This document shows positions 6,802 to 15,433 of a stretch of 64,000 bases of DNA, piece by piece (the stretch's first letter is position 1; each line of letters starts with the position of its first letter). The stretch comes from Microtetraspora glauca. Lineage in GTDB: Bacteria > Actinomycetota > Actinomycetes > Streptomycetales > Streptomycetaceae. The stretch is from positions 123,318 to 187,317 of the forward strand of contig JOFO01000009.1 in NCBI GenBank assembly GCA_000721275.1, given 5' to 3'. The translations under genes and the position numbers were made by a program. Below the pieces are notes generated by a model. That model searched no databases, had not been told where the DNA came from, and saw nothing but the letters and a program-made list of their open reading frames with translations.

Positions 6802-9735
6802 GTGGACGAGTACGCGGGAAGAGTCCTCGCGGAGCGCTACCGCCTGCCGCCGTCCGCCGGTGACGGCGCGCTCGCCGACCCGGCCGAGACCGACATCCGG
6901 GCCTTCGACACGTACAGCGGGCAGGAGGTGCGGATCCGTCAGGTCCCGCTGCCCGAGTTCGTCGACGCCGAGGTCCTCGGCGAGGGACCGGAGCCCGCGG
7001 GCCCGTACGGGGGCGGCGCCACCCGCCGGCCGGCCGAGCCGGTCGTCCGCCGGGCGATCGAGGCGGCCCAGGCCGCCGCCCAGGTCCCCGACCACCCGTT
7101 ACTCGACCAGGTCTTCGACGTCTTCGCGGAGGCCGGCTCGCTGTGGATAGTGAGCGAGTACGTCGCCGCCCGCCCGCTCTCGGCCCTCCTCGCCGAGGGC
7201 CCGCTCAACCCGTTCCGCGCCGCCGAGATCGCCGCGGACGTCCTCACCGCCCTGCGCGCCCTCCACGCCCACGGCTGGGTCCACCGCAACATCACCGCCC
7301 GCACGGTCCTCGTCTGCGACGACGGGCGCGTCGTCCTCACCGGCCTGGCCGCCGGCGCCGCCGAGGAGGCCCTCTGCGGCTACGCCCCCGTCCCCGACCC
7401 CGAGGACCCGGCCTTCCGCACGCCCGCGGCGGAGTTCGGGGAGGCGGAGGGGTACGGGGAGGGGTACGGGTTCGGGGAGGGGCCCGGAGAGGAAGAGGAC
7501 CCGGAGGAGCACGAGGGATACGTGGAGCACGAGGAGCACGAGGAGTACGAGGAGTACGCCGGGGAGACCGGCGAGGTGTACGAGCCCGAGGCGTACGACC
7601 CCGGGGACGACTCCGAGGTCTACGACACGGGCGAGTACGCGGCTCCCGAGGCGCCGCCGGAGTCCGAGCCCGATCCCGAGCCCGATCCCGTTCCCTACGG
7701 TGTCGATCCCTACGGCCGGGCGGCACCGGCGCCCCGGCCCGCGAGCCCGCCGGAGGTCCCGGCCGTGCCGCCCAGCGCCGATCCGCGGGCCGCCCGGGCG
7801 GGCGCCATCGCCGCCTACCGCGCGGCCACCCGCGCCGCCGCCGCCCGCCTCGGCGACACTCACGCGCTCCCGGCCCCGCGCCCCGCCGAGCCCGCCCCCG
7901 AAGCGGAAGCCGGACCCGAAGCCGTCACCGGACCGGAGGCCACCCGTCCCGGCCCGGCGCCCCAGTGGTGGGCCCGCACGCCGGACGACGAGGACGACGA
8001 GGACGACGACGGCGAGGACGGCGACGACGGGTACGACGGGTACGACGGCGGGTACGACCGGGGCGGTGGCGGCCCGCACCCGCCCCGTCTGATGCTCAAG
8101 GGCACCTGGAGCGACGGTCCGCACGCCTCCCGCGACGGCGCGCCGCACGTGCCGGCCGGCGGCGGGTCCGTCCTGCCCGGCTCCGGGCGGCCCGCGCTGC
8201 CCGCCGGCTTCGCGCCCGCCCCCGAGCCCGCGCGCACGGTGCCGGCCCCCCCGGTGCCGGCGGGGGAGCGGTACCGCGGCCCGGAGACCCGGCTCGCCGC
8301 CGAGCGGGCCCGGCAGACCCGGATCGCGGTCGTCGGCGCCGTCACCGAGCGCTGGGCGCCCGAACAGGCCGGGCCCGTGCACGAGAACTGGCGGCTCGCC
8401 CCACCCATCGGCCCCGCCACCGACCTGTGGGCGCTGGGCGCCCTGCTCTACCGGGCCGTGCAGGGCCACGCCCCGTACCCCGAGGACAGCGCGGCCGAAC
8501 TGGTCCAGCTGGTCTGCGCCGAGCCGCCCGCCTTCGCCGAGGAGTGCGGCCCGCTGCGGCCGGTGGTGGAGTCGCTGCTGCGCCAGGACCCCACCGAGCG
8601 ACCCGACTTCGAGGAGCTGCGCGGCTGGCTGCGGTCGCTGGTCCGGTCCGCGCCCGAACCGGAGCCGGAACCCGCCGCCGCGCCGCCGAGGTTCGACGCC
8701 AGGCGGCTGCCGATCCTGCGCCGCAGGGGCGAGCTGGTGCGCCGCCGTCGCGGGGCCGCCGGGTCGGGCCGCCACCGGCACCGGCGCGGCAAGGAGTCCC
8801 GCCGCGAGCAGGCCGCCCCGCCCGCCCCCGTACCGGAGGAGCAGCCGGCGGCGCCGCTGTTCGAGGAACAGCCGCCCGAGGCGTACGAGCCCCGCCGGGC
8901 CGCCGCGTACGACGACGGGCACGGCGCCTACGGCGACGGGTACGGCGACGGGTACGAGGACGGCTACGAGCACGCGGTGCCCGAGCCGCCGCGCCGGTCC
9001 GGGCGCGCCGGGGCCGCCCCGCGCGCGCTGGGGCGGCGGGTGCTGCTCCTCGTCCTGCTGCTGACCGGCGGCGCCCTCGCGTACATCGCGGTCGCGCTGC
9101 CGCGGGGGGACGAGGAGCCGCCCGGCGCCCGCCCGTCCGCGTCCGCGCCCCAGGCCACCACCGCGCCCGCCGCGCCGGGTTCACCGGCGGCCACCCCGTC
9201 GGCGCCGTCGACGCCGTCGACCCGGCCCCCGTCCTCCGCCCCGCCGCCGTCCGCCCCGCCGTCCGCCCCCGGTCCGGCCCTGGCCGCCGGGTACGCGCTC
9301 CGCGAGGACCCCGAGGGCTTCCGGATCGGCGTGCCGCGCGACTGGCGGCGCAGCCCCATCAACGACGCCGGTCAGGTCCGGTACACCGGCGGCGACTTCA
9401 CGCTGATCGTGGTGCCGGGCCGGGACAGCGTCCAGGAGCACGGTTCCGACCCGCTGGAGTACCAGAACGCGCGCGAGCGGGAGCTGGAGCCGTACCGGCA
9501 GTCCAGCTGGTCGCAGCAGGTGAAGGCCCGGCGGGTCGACATCGGCCGCACGCCCACCGCCGAAGGGCAGTACACCTGGCTGGACAGCACCGGCCGCGAG
9601 GTCTTCGTCCACAACCTGGCGCTGATCGACGGCGGTCGCTACCACGTCGTCCAGGTCATCGGGCCGGAGAGCGACCGCGACAAGGTCTCGGAGATCTACG
9701 GCGAGGCCGTGAAGGGCTTCCGCCCGGGCCGCTGA
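6802..9735 (+). CDS. Large transmembrane pseudokinase with acidic insertion and a TTA codon
   Basis: A 977-residue kinase-fold protein whose catalytic residues are replaced. There is no glycine loop, the ATP-binding Lys strand reads VRIRQV, HRD is HRN (Asn163 for Asp), the metal-binding Asn of that loop is Thr, and DFG reads TGL. Between the DFG position and the C-lobe (ATDLWALGALLYRAVQGHAPY) is an insertion of over 300 residues, very rich in Glu/Asp/Tyr/Gly. A basic stretch, one membrane span (near 750-770, VLLLVLLLTGGALAYIAVAL), a Pro/Ser stalk and an extracytoplasmic domain (GYALREDPEGFRIGVPRDW) follow. Leu100 is encoded by TTA (7099-7101), so translation should need the bldA tRNA. GTG start with GGGGGAGG upstream, 54 bases after the previous kinase. 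It probably acts as a scaffold or allosteric partner of the flanking kinases. Confidence 0.88.
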   Translation: MDEYAGRVLAERYRLPPSAGDGALADPAETDIRAFDTYSGQEVRIRQVPLPEFVDAEVLGEGPEPAGPYGGGATRRPAEPVVRRAIEAAQAAAQVPDHPLLDQVFDVFAEAGSLWIVSEYVAARPLSALLAEGPLNPFRAAEIAADVLTALRALHAHGWVHRNITARTVLVCDDGRVVLTGLAAGAAEEALCGYAPVPDPEDPAFRTPAAEFGEAEGYGEGYGFGEGPGEEEDPEEHEGYVEHEEHEEYEEYAGETGEVYEPEAYDPGDDSEVYDTGEYAAPEAPPESEPDPEPDPVPYGVDPYGRAAPAPRPASPPEVPAVPPSADPRAARAGAIAAYRAATRAAAARLGDTHALPAPRPAEPAPEAEAGPEAVTGPEATRPGPAPQWWARTPDDEDDEDDDGEDGDDGYDGYDGGYDRGGGGPHPPRLMLKGTWSDGPHASRDGAPHVPAGGGSVLPGSGRPALPAGFAPAPEPARTVPAPPVPAGERYRGPETRLAAERARQTRIAVVGAVTERWAPEQAGPVHENWRLAPPIGPATDLWALGALLYRAVQGHAPYPEDSAAELVQLVCAEPPAFAEECGPLRPVVESLLRQDPTERPDFEELRGWLRSLVRSAPEPEPEPAAAPPRFDARRLPILRRRGELVRRRRGAAGSGRHRHRRGKESRREQAAPPAPVPEEQPAAPLFEEQPPEAYEPRRAAAYDDGHGAYGDGYGDGYEDGYEHAVPEPPRRSGRAGAAPRALGRRVLLLVLLLTGGALAYIAVALPRGDEEPPGARPSASAPQATTAPAAPGSPAATPSAPSTPSTRPPSSAPPPSAPPSAPGPALAAGYALREDPEGFRIGVPRDWRRSPINDAGQVRYTGGDFTLIVVPGRDSVQEHGSDPLEYQNARERELEPYRQSSWSQQVKARRVDIGRTPTAEGQYTWLDSTGREVFVHNLALIDGGRYHVVQVIGPESDRDKVSEIYGEAVKGFRPGR

Positions 9736-9894
9736 ACGGGCCGCTGAACGGGTCGCCGGGCGGGCCGTCCCCTCCGGCCCCCGGCTCCCCGGCGGCCGGC
9801 CCGCGTCACGGTGCGGTTCCTTTGCGGGCCCCGAGGTTCCGTCCGCCGTGCCCTCCTCCGTAACCTGGCATCCGAAGCAACGGGGCGGGGGCAC

Positions 9895-11583
9895 GTGGAA
9901 CACACTCAGGGCACAGGGGCGGGGCTGCTGCTCGCCGGGCGGTACCGGCTGAGCGAGTCCATCGGGCGCGGCGGCATGGGCAAGGTCTGGCGCGCACACG
10001 ACGAGGTGCTGCACCGGGTCGTGGCGGTGAAGGAGCTGACGGCGGGTCGGTTCGTCGCCGAGGCCGACCGGCTGGTGCTGCACGCCCGCACCCAGAAGGA
10101 GGCGCGGGCCGCCGCCCGGATCACCCACCCCGGCGTGGTGACCGTCCACGACGTCCTCGAACACGACGACCGGCCCTGGATCGTCATGCAGTTCGTCGAC
10201 GGCCCGTCGCTCGCCGACGCCGTCAAGGAGGCCGGCACGATCGAGCCCCGCGAGGCGGCCCGGGTCGGCCTGCACGTCGTCGGCGCGCTGCGGGCCGCGC
10301 ACGCGGCCGGGGTGCTCCACCGGGACGTGAAGCCCGGGAACGTGCTGCTCGCCCGGGACGGGCGGGTCCTCATCACCGACTTCGGCATCGCGGCGATCGA
10401 GGGCGACTCCACCATCACCCGCACCGGCGAACTCGTCGGCTCCATCGACTACCTGGCGCCCGAGCGGGTCCGCGGCGGCGACCCCGGCCCGGCGTCCGAC
10501 CTGTGGTCGCTCGGCGCGACCCTGTACACGGCGGTCGAGGGCACCTCGCCGTTCCGCCGCACCTCCCCGATCAGCACCATGCAGGCCGTCGTCGGCGAGG
10601 AACCGCCGTACCCGGCGAACGCGGGGCCGCTCGCCCCCGTCATCGTGGCGCTGCTGCGGAAGGACCCGGAGAAGCGGCCCAAGGCGGACGAGGCCGGGCG
10701 GATGCTGCTCGACGCGATGGAGGGCCGCAGCCCGGAGACCGCGCAGGCGTACGTGCCGACGCAGCGGATGCGGCTGGACGAGGGGCGGCCGGGCGCGCCG
10801 GGCGGCCCGGAGGAGGGGCCGGCGGGGGCGCCGCGCACCGCCGAGTGGCCCGTCGCCGGGCAGACCTCCACCACCCGGCACTCCGCACCGGTCCCGGACC
10901 CCGCCGGCCCGGCGCCGACGCCCGCCTCCGTCCCCGCCGGAGGGAAGGGCCGCTGGCGGTCCGCCGTGCTTACGGCGGTGCTCGGCGCGGTCGTCGCGGG
11001 CGGCGCCGTCTTCGCCGTGATGCAGTACGGCGGCGACGACCGCGGCCCCGGCCCCGGCCCCGCCCCGACCACCGGCGTCACCGCGTCCGGGCCCACGGCG
11101 GCCGGCCGCGAGGGCGTGGCGGCGGACGGCGTCCCGGAGGGCTGGCACCGGGTCGAGGACCCGGCGGGTTTCAGCCTCGTCGTGCCGGACGGCTGGAAGC
11201 GCCAGACGGACGGCGACAACATCGACTACACCCCGGACGGCGGGCGCCACCGGCTGCGGATCAGCATCGACACCAGCCCCGACTTCGAGAACCCGTACCT
11301 CCACCTCCTCGACCTGGAGAAGACGCTCAAGAAGCGGATGGACTACCGGCGGGTGTGGCTCAACCAGAACACCTACCGCGACCAGGTCCGGTCCGCGCTC
11401 TGGGAGTTCACCTGGACCGAGAAGCAGAACTTCCCGGGGCCGCGGCACGCGATCGACCAGATGTACTTCGCCGACGACGGCACCGAGTACGCGCTCTACA
11501 TGACGTCGCCGGAGTCGAGCTGGGAGACGACCCGGCAGCAGTTCGACACCGTCCTCCAGCACTGGCGGGCACCCGGCGCCTGA
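9895..11583 (+). CDS. Transmembrane Ser/Thr protein kinase (active-type)
   Basis: A 562-residue receptor kinase. The kinase domain starts almost at the N-terminus: glycine loop GRGGMG, Lys46 in VAVKEL, HRDVKPGN with Asp144, DFG Asp162, and DYLAPERVRGG. It is followed by a short linker, one membrane span (about 355-378, AVLTAVLGAVVAGGAVFAVM) and an extracytoplasmic domain opening GWHRVEDPAGFSLVVPDGW. That opening repeats the GF..vP.gW pattern of the two upstream proteins, so the three share an ectodomain family. Catalytic residues are intact. The GTG at 9895 lies a few bases after GGGGCGGGGG. The 159-base gap upstream suggests its own promoter (TAACCT near 9861 is a possible -10), though readthrough from the pseudokinase gene is possible. 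Confidence 0.92.
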   Translation: MEHTQGTGAGLLLAGRYRLSESIGRGGMGKVWRAHDEVLHRVVAVKELTAGRFVAEADRLVLHARTQKEARAAARITHPGVVTVHDVLEHDDRPWIVMQFVDGPSLADAVKEAGTIEPREAARVGLHVVGALRAAHAAGVLHRDVKPGNVLLARDGRVLITDFGIAAIEGDSTITRTGELVGSIDYLAPERVRGGDPGPASDLWSLGATLYTAVEGTSPFRRTSPISTMQAVVGEEPPYPANAGPLAPVIVALLRKDPEKRPKADEAGRMLLDAMEGRSPETAQAYVPTQRMRLDEGRPGAPGGPEEGPAGAPRTAEWPVAGQTSTTRHSAPVPDPAGPAPTPASVPAGGKGRWRSAVLTAVLGAVVAGGAVFAVMQYGGDDRGPGPGPAPTTGVTASGPTAAGREGVAADGVPEGWHRVEDPAGFSLVVPDGWKRQTDGDNIDYTPDGGRHRLRISIDTSPDFENPYLHLLDLEKTLKKRMDYRRVWLNQNTYRDQVRSALWEFTWTEKQNFPGPRHAIDQMYFADDGTEYALYMTSPESSWETTRQQFDTVLQHWRAPGA

Positions 11584-11621
11584 CGGCCGGAAAAATCTTC
11601 CCCAGGACCCCTCGTCGGCCG

Positions 11622-11661
11622 TAAGCCCCTGATCAGGGCTTATGTGCCAGTGATCACTGGC
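11622..11661. promoter_or_regulatory. Two palindromes 21 bp apart upstream of the semialdehyde dehydrogenase
   Basis: The first dyad (11622-11642) is TAAGCCC and GGGCTTA flanking TGATCA with one extra C. The second (11646-11661) is the perfect 16-mer GCCAGTGATCACTGGC. Both are centred on TGATCA and the centres are 21 bp apart, two helical turns, as expected for cooperative dimers on one DNA face. They lie 75-114 bases before the downstream ATG. The regulator is unknown. Confidence 0.6.
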
Positions 11662-11722
11662 GGTATGTGTGCGGGGGGTGAAAACGCGTTACCGGCGGGT
11701 ACCCAAAGGCCGGAACGCCGCC

Positions 11723-11728
11723 TACCCT
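11723..11728 (+). promoter_or_regulatory. Candidate -10 hexamer TACCCT giving a leaderless transcript
   Basis: TACCCT ends seven bases before the ATG at 11736, and no Shine-Dalgarno sequence precedes that ATG. The arrangement fits a leaderless mRNA starting at or next to the A of ATG. The -35 is not clear. Confidence 0.45.
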
Positions 11729-11735
11729 CGGCGTC

Positions 11736-13403
11736 ATGACGGACACGCAGGCTGCCACCGCCGCTTCCCCGGTTCCCGCCGACGCCGCGCAGGCGGCCCG
11801 CCCCGCCGCCCCGGCCGGCGCGACCAACCCGGTCGCCCCCGCGCCCGCCGGCGCCCGGACCGCCGCCGACGTCGTCACGCCCGACCTCGTCGCCCGGCTC
11901 ACCCGGGGCGTGATCGGATCCGGCCGCACCGCCAACCACACCCCCTTCACCGGGAAGAAGCTGGCGGACCTGCCCGAGGCCACCCCCGAGGACGTCGCCG
12001 AGGCGTTCGACCGCGCCCGCGCCGCGCAGACCGCCTGGGCCGCCACCCCCGTCCGGGCCCGCGCCGCCGTCCTGCTCCGCTTCCACGACCTGGTCCTCGC
12101 CCGCCAGTCCGAGGTCCTCGACCTCATCCAGCTGGAGACCGGCAAGGCCCGGCTGCACGCCCACGAAGAAGTCCTCGCGGTCGCCGTCGCCGCCCGCCAC
12201 TACGGCCGCAGGGCCGCCGCGTACCTGCGTCCCAAGCGGCACACCGGCGTCGTCCCGGCCCTCACCAAGGTCACCGAGCTGCGCCAGCCGCGCGGGGTCG
12301 TCGGCCAGATCGCCCCCTGGAACTACCCGCTCGAACTCTCCGTCGGCGACGCCCTGCCCGCCTTCGTGGCCGGCAACGCCCTCGTGATGAAGCCCGACAC
12401 CGAGACCGCGCTCACCGCGCTCTGGGCCCGCGACCTGCTCATCGAGGCCGGACTCCCGGCCGAGGTCTTCCAGGTCGTGCTGGGCGAGGGCCCGGTCGTC
12501 GGCCCCGAGGTCGTCCGGCACGCCGACTACGTCTCCTTCACCGGCTCCACCCGCACCGGCCGCGAGGTCGCCCAGGGCGCCGCCGCCCGCCTCGTCGGCG
12601 TCTCCCTGGAGCTCGGCGGCAAGAACGCCATGCTGGTCCTGGAGGACGCCGACGTCGAGAAGGCCGCCGCCGGCGCCGTCCGCGCCTGCTTCTCCTCCGC
12701 CGGCCAGCTCTGCATCTCCATCGAGCGCCTGTACGTGCACGAGTCGGTGGCCGACGCCTTCCTGGAGCGCTTCGCCGCCCGCACCCGCGCCATGCGGCTC
12801 GGCAATTCCCTCGCGTACGGCGCCGACATGGGCTCCCTCGTCGGCGAGCGGCAGCTGGAGACCGTCGTCCGGCACGTCGACGAGGCCGTCGCCAAGGGCG
12901 CCCGACTGGTCGCCGGCGGCGTCGCCCGCCCCGACATCGGCCCCCTCTTCTACGAGCCGACCATCCTCGACGGCGTCGAGGCCCCGATGTCCGTCTGCGC
13001 CGAGGAGACCTTCGGCCCGGTCGTCTCGGTCTACCGCTTCCGCGACGAGGACGAGGTGATCGAGCGCGCCAACGCCACCCCGTACGGCCTCAACTCCTCC
13101 GTCTGGACCACGGACGCGCGCCGCGGTCACGCCGTCGCCGCCCGGCTGCGCACCGGCACCGTCAACATCAACGAGGGGTACGCGCCCGCGTACGGCAGCG
13201 TCCGCGCCCCGATGGGCGGCATGAAGGACTCCGGCCTCGGCCGCCGCCACGGCTCCGAGGGCATCCTCAAGTACACCGAGGCCCAGACCGTCGCCCAGCA
13301 GCGCGTGATGCCGCTCGCGCCGTCCTTCGGGATGGACGACGAGACGTACGCGAAGGTGATGAGCCTCTCCCTGAAGGCGCTCAAGGCCCTGCGCCTGAGC
13401 TGA
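11736..13403 (+). CDS. Succinate-semialdehyde dehydrogenase (GabD2-type aldehyde dehydrogenase)
   Basis: A 555-residue NAD(P)-dependent aldehyde dehydrogenase, predicted to oxidise succinic semialdehyde to succinate (GABA and related degradation). The NAD site GQIAPWNYPLELSVGDALPA, the base Glu292 in LELGGKNAML, the nucleophile Cys326 in SAGQLCIS and the C-terminal GGMKDSGLGRRHGSEG are intact. The first 45 or so residues are an Ala/Pro-rich extension typical of the streptomycete versions. Substrate assignment comes from family resemblance; a related aldehyde cannot be excluded. The ATG at 11736 has no ribosome binding site, and a -10-like box just upstream suggests a leaderless message. A GMC oxidoreductase follows on the same strand after 84 bases, so the two may be co-transcribed. 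Confidence 0.88.
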   Translation: MTDTQAATAASPVPADAAQAARPAAPAGATNPVAPAPAGARTAADVVTPDLVARLTRGVIGSGRTANHTPFTGKKLADLPEATPEDVAEAFDRARAAQTAWAATPVRARAAVLLRFHDLVLARQSEVLDLIQLETGKARLHAHEEVLAVAVAARHYGRRAAAYLRPKRHTGVVPALTKVTELRQPRGVVGQIAPWNYPLELSVGDALPAFVAGNALVMKPDTETALTALWARDLLIEAGLPAEVFQVVLGEGPVVGPEVVRHADYVSFTGSTRTGREVAQGAAARLVGVSLELGGKNAMLVLEDADVEKAAAGAVRACFSSAGQLCISIERLYVHESVADAFLERFAARTRAMRLGNSLAYGADMGSLVGERQLETVVRHVDEAVAKGARLVAGGVARPDIGPLFYEPTILDGVEAPMSVCAEETFGPVVSVYRFRDEDEVIERANATPYGLNSSVWTTDARRGHAVAARLRTGTVNINEGYAPAYGSVRAPMGGMKDSGLGRRHGSEGILKYTEAQTVAQQRVMPLAPSFGMDDETYAKVMSLSLKALKALRLS

Positions 13404-13411
13404 CCCGCCGC

Positions 13412-13470
13412 GCCCGTTCCCGCCCCTTTCCCGTCCTTTTCCCGCCCTTTCCCGCCCTTTTCCCGGCGAC
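13412..13470. repeat. Homopyrimidine tract of CCCGCCCTTT-like repeats
   Basis: From about 13418 to 13465 the + strand is almost purely C and T with one interrupting G per unit (four to five imperfect copies of CCCGCCCTTTT). It fills the gap between the aldehyde dehydrogenase and the GMC oxidoreductase. T-runs are rare in this genome, so it may slow polymerase or form a triplex, but no hairpin is present. Confidence 0.6.
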
Positions 13471-13487
13471 GTCCTGCGAGGAGAGCC

Positions 13488-15296
13488 ATGACCGCGGTAC
13501 CCCCTGCCCGAAATCAGGACGAGGACGACGCGTACGACTACGACGTCGTCGTGGTCGGCTCCGGCTTCGGCGGCTCGGTCACCGCCCTCCGGCTCACCGA
13601 GAAGGGCTACCGGGTCGGCGTCCTGGAGGCCGGCCGCCGCTTCACCCGGGAGACCCTGCCGAAGAACTCCTGGGACCTGAAGAACTTCCTGTGGGCCCCG
13701 GCGCTCGGCCTGTACGGCATCCAGCGCATCCACCTGCTCGGCAACGTGATGGTACTGGCCGGCGCGGGCGTCGGCGGCGGCTCGCTCAACTACGCGAACA
13801 CGCTGTACGAGCCGCTGGCGCCGTTCTTCAACGACCCGCAGTGGAAGGACATCACCGACTGGCGGGCCGAGCTCGCCCCGTACTACGACCAGGCCAAGCG
13901 GATGCTGGGCGTGCGGCTCAACCCGACGATGACCCCCTCGGACGTGCACCTGAAGGCCACCGCCGAGGCCATGGGGATCGGCGACACCTTCCACATGGCG
14001 CCGGTCGGCGTCTTCTTCGGCGACGGGCAGGACGCCGACGGCACGGCACGGGCCAAGCCCGGCGGCGAGGTCCCCGACCCCTTCTTCGGCGGCGCGGGCC
14101 CGTCCCGCAGGGCGTGCACCGAGTGCGGCGAGTGCATGACGGGCTGCCGCCACGGCGCCAAGAACACCCTCAACGAGAACTACCTCTACCTCGCCGAACA
14201 GGCGGGCGCGGTCGTCCACCCGATGACCTCGGTCGTCGCCGTCACCGAGGACTCGCGCGGTGGCTTCGCCGTGAAGACCCTCCCCACCGACGACCGCAGG
14301 AAGGGCCGAGGCCGCACCTTCACCGCCCGCCGGGTGGTGCTCGCCGCCGGCACGTACGGCACCCAGACCCTGCTGCACCGGATGAAGGACAGCGGGCTGC
14401 TGCCCCGGATCTCCGCCCGGCTCGGCGAGCTGACCCGCACCAACTCCGAGGGGCTGGTCGGCGCCCAGACCACCGACCGCCGCTACCGGCGCAAGCACGG
14501 CCACCCGAAGGCCGACTTCACCCGCGGCGTCGCCATCACCTCGTCCGTGCACCCCGACGCGCACACCCACATCGAACCGGTCCGCTACGGCAAGGGCTCC
14601 AACTCGATGGGCGGCCTCACCGTCCTCCAGGTCCCCTACAGCGCCCACCGGGTGCGCGACTGGGCCCTCCACATGGCCCGGCACCCCGTCCTCGCGCTCC
14701 GCTCGCTCTCCAACCGGCGCTGGTCCGAGAAGACGATCATCGGCCTGGTCATGCAGTCCCTCGACAACTCGCTGACCACCTACCGCAAGCCCGGCGGCAT
14801 CGGAAAGGGCCTGCTCACCGCCCGGCAGGGGCACGGCGCGCCCAACCCGACGCAGATCGAGGCCGCGACCCGGGCCGCCACCCTGCTCTCCGAGGAGATC
14901 AACGGCTTCGCCGGCTCCAACATCGGCGAACTGATGGGCACCCCGCTGACCGCGCACTTCCTCGGCGGCTGCCCGATCGGCGCCGACGCGGAGTCCGGCG
15001 TCATCGACCCGTACCACCGGCTCTACGGCCACCCCGGCATCTCGGTCGTCGACGGCTCGGCGGTCTCCGCCAACCTCGGGGTGAACCCGTCCCTGACGAT
15101 CACCGCCCAGGCGGAGCGGGCCATGTCCTTCTGGCCCAACAAGGGCGAGGAGGACCCGCGGCCCCGGCAGGGCGAGGCGTACGCGCGCCTGGCGGCGGTC
15201 GAGCCGAAGACGCCGGCGGTCCCGGCCGAGGCGTTCGGCGCCCTGCGGCTGCCCTTCCTCGGCATCCCGGCGGTCCCGCCGAAGAAGACGCCCTGA
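13488..15296 (+). CDS. GMC-family FAD oxidoreductase (cholesterol-oxidase ChoD-like)
   Basis: A 602-residue flavin-dependent oxidoreductase of the GMC superfamily, whose members oxidise alcohols including sterols. The FAD fingerprint VVVGSGFGGSVTALRLTEKG lies near residues 22-41, with AGAGVGGGSLNYANTLYEP after it, and the C-terminal GMC region contains HFLGGCPIG and VVDGSAVSANLGVNPSLTITA. A CxxCxxCxxxC cluster (Cys210, 213, 216, 220, within ACTECGECMTGCRHGAKNTL) resembles a ferredoxin motif and is shared, from memory, with mycobacterial ChoD-type proteins. I see no signal peptide or membrane anchor, so it is probably cytoplasmic. The ATG follows GAGGAGAGCC. Physiological substrate is unknown; linkage to the semialdehyde dehydrogenase suggests a shared aldehyde/alcohol oxidation route. 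Confidence 0.85.
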   Translation: MTAVPPARNQDEDDAYDYDVVVVGSGFGGSVTALRLTEKGYRVGVLEAGRRFTRETLPKNSWDLKNFLWAPALGLYGIQRIHLLGNVMVLAGAGVGGGSLNYANTLYEPLAPFFNDPQWKDITDWRAELAPYYDQAKRMLGVRLNPTMTPSDVHLKATAEAMGIGDTFHMAPVGVFFGDGQDADGTARAKPGGEVPDPFFGGAGPSRRACTECGECMTGCRHGAKNTLNENYLYLAEQAGAVVHPMTSVVAVTEDSRGGFAVKTLPTDDRRKGRGRTFTARRVVLAAGTYGTQTLLHRMKDSGLLPRISARLGELTRTNSEGLVGAQTTDRRYRRKHGHPKADFTRGVAITSSVHPDAHTHIEPVRYGKGSNSMGGLTVLQVPYSAHRVRDWALHMARHPVLALRSLSNRRWSEKTIIGLVMQSLDNSLTTYRKPGGIGKGLLTARQGHGAPNPTQIEAATRAATLLSEEINGFAGSNIGELMGTPLTAHFLGGCPIGADAESGVIDPYHRLYGHPGISVVDGSAVSANLGVNPSLTITAQAERAMSFWPNKGEEDPRPRQGEAYARLAAVEPKTPAVPAEAFGALRLPFLGIPAVPPKKTP

Positions 15297-15320
15297 GGCG
15301 TAAGAAAGTGGAAAGAGCGC

Positions 15321-15361
15321 GGAAAGGGCGCTGCACCCCCCTCCGAGTGCAGCGCCCTTCC
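15321..15361 (+). terminator. Intrinsic terminator after the GMC oxidoreductase
   Basis: A 13-bp stem (AAGGGCGCTGCAC at 15324-15336 with its complement at 15347-15359) is followed by CCGGCTTTTCGG, giving a short T-run. It lies 25 bases after the stop codon. Confidence 0.85.
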
Positions 15362-15433
15362 GGCTTTTCGGTGTTGCTGCATAGATGACCAGCGGGCCCC
15401 GTCATTGGTTGTAGGCGTTGCGCGGGATCTTCG

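Noticed and set aside
10970..10972. TTA triplet in the third kinase gene
   Set aside because: It is out of frame (codons read GTG CTT ACG), so it gives no bldA dependence. TTA-like triplets in the lipase (31634) and PspC (22114) genes are also out of frame.
4366..11583. PknB-like PASTA kinases of the division cluster
   Set aside because: The ectodomains contain no PASTA repeats, and no FtsZ, PBP or phosphatase genes are nearby.
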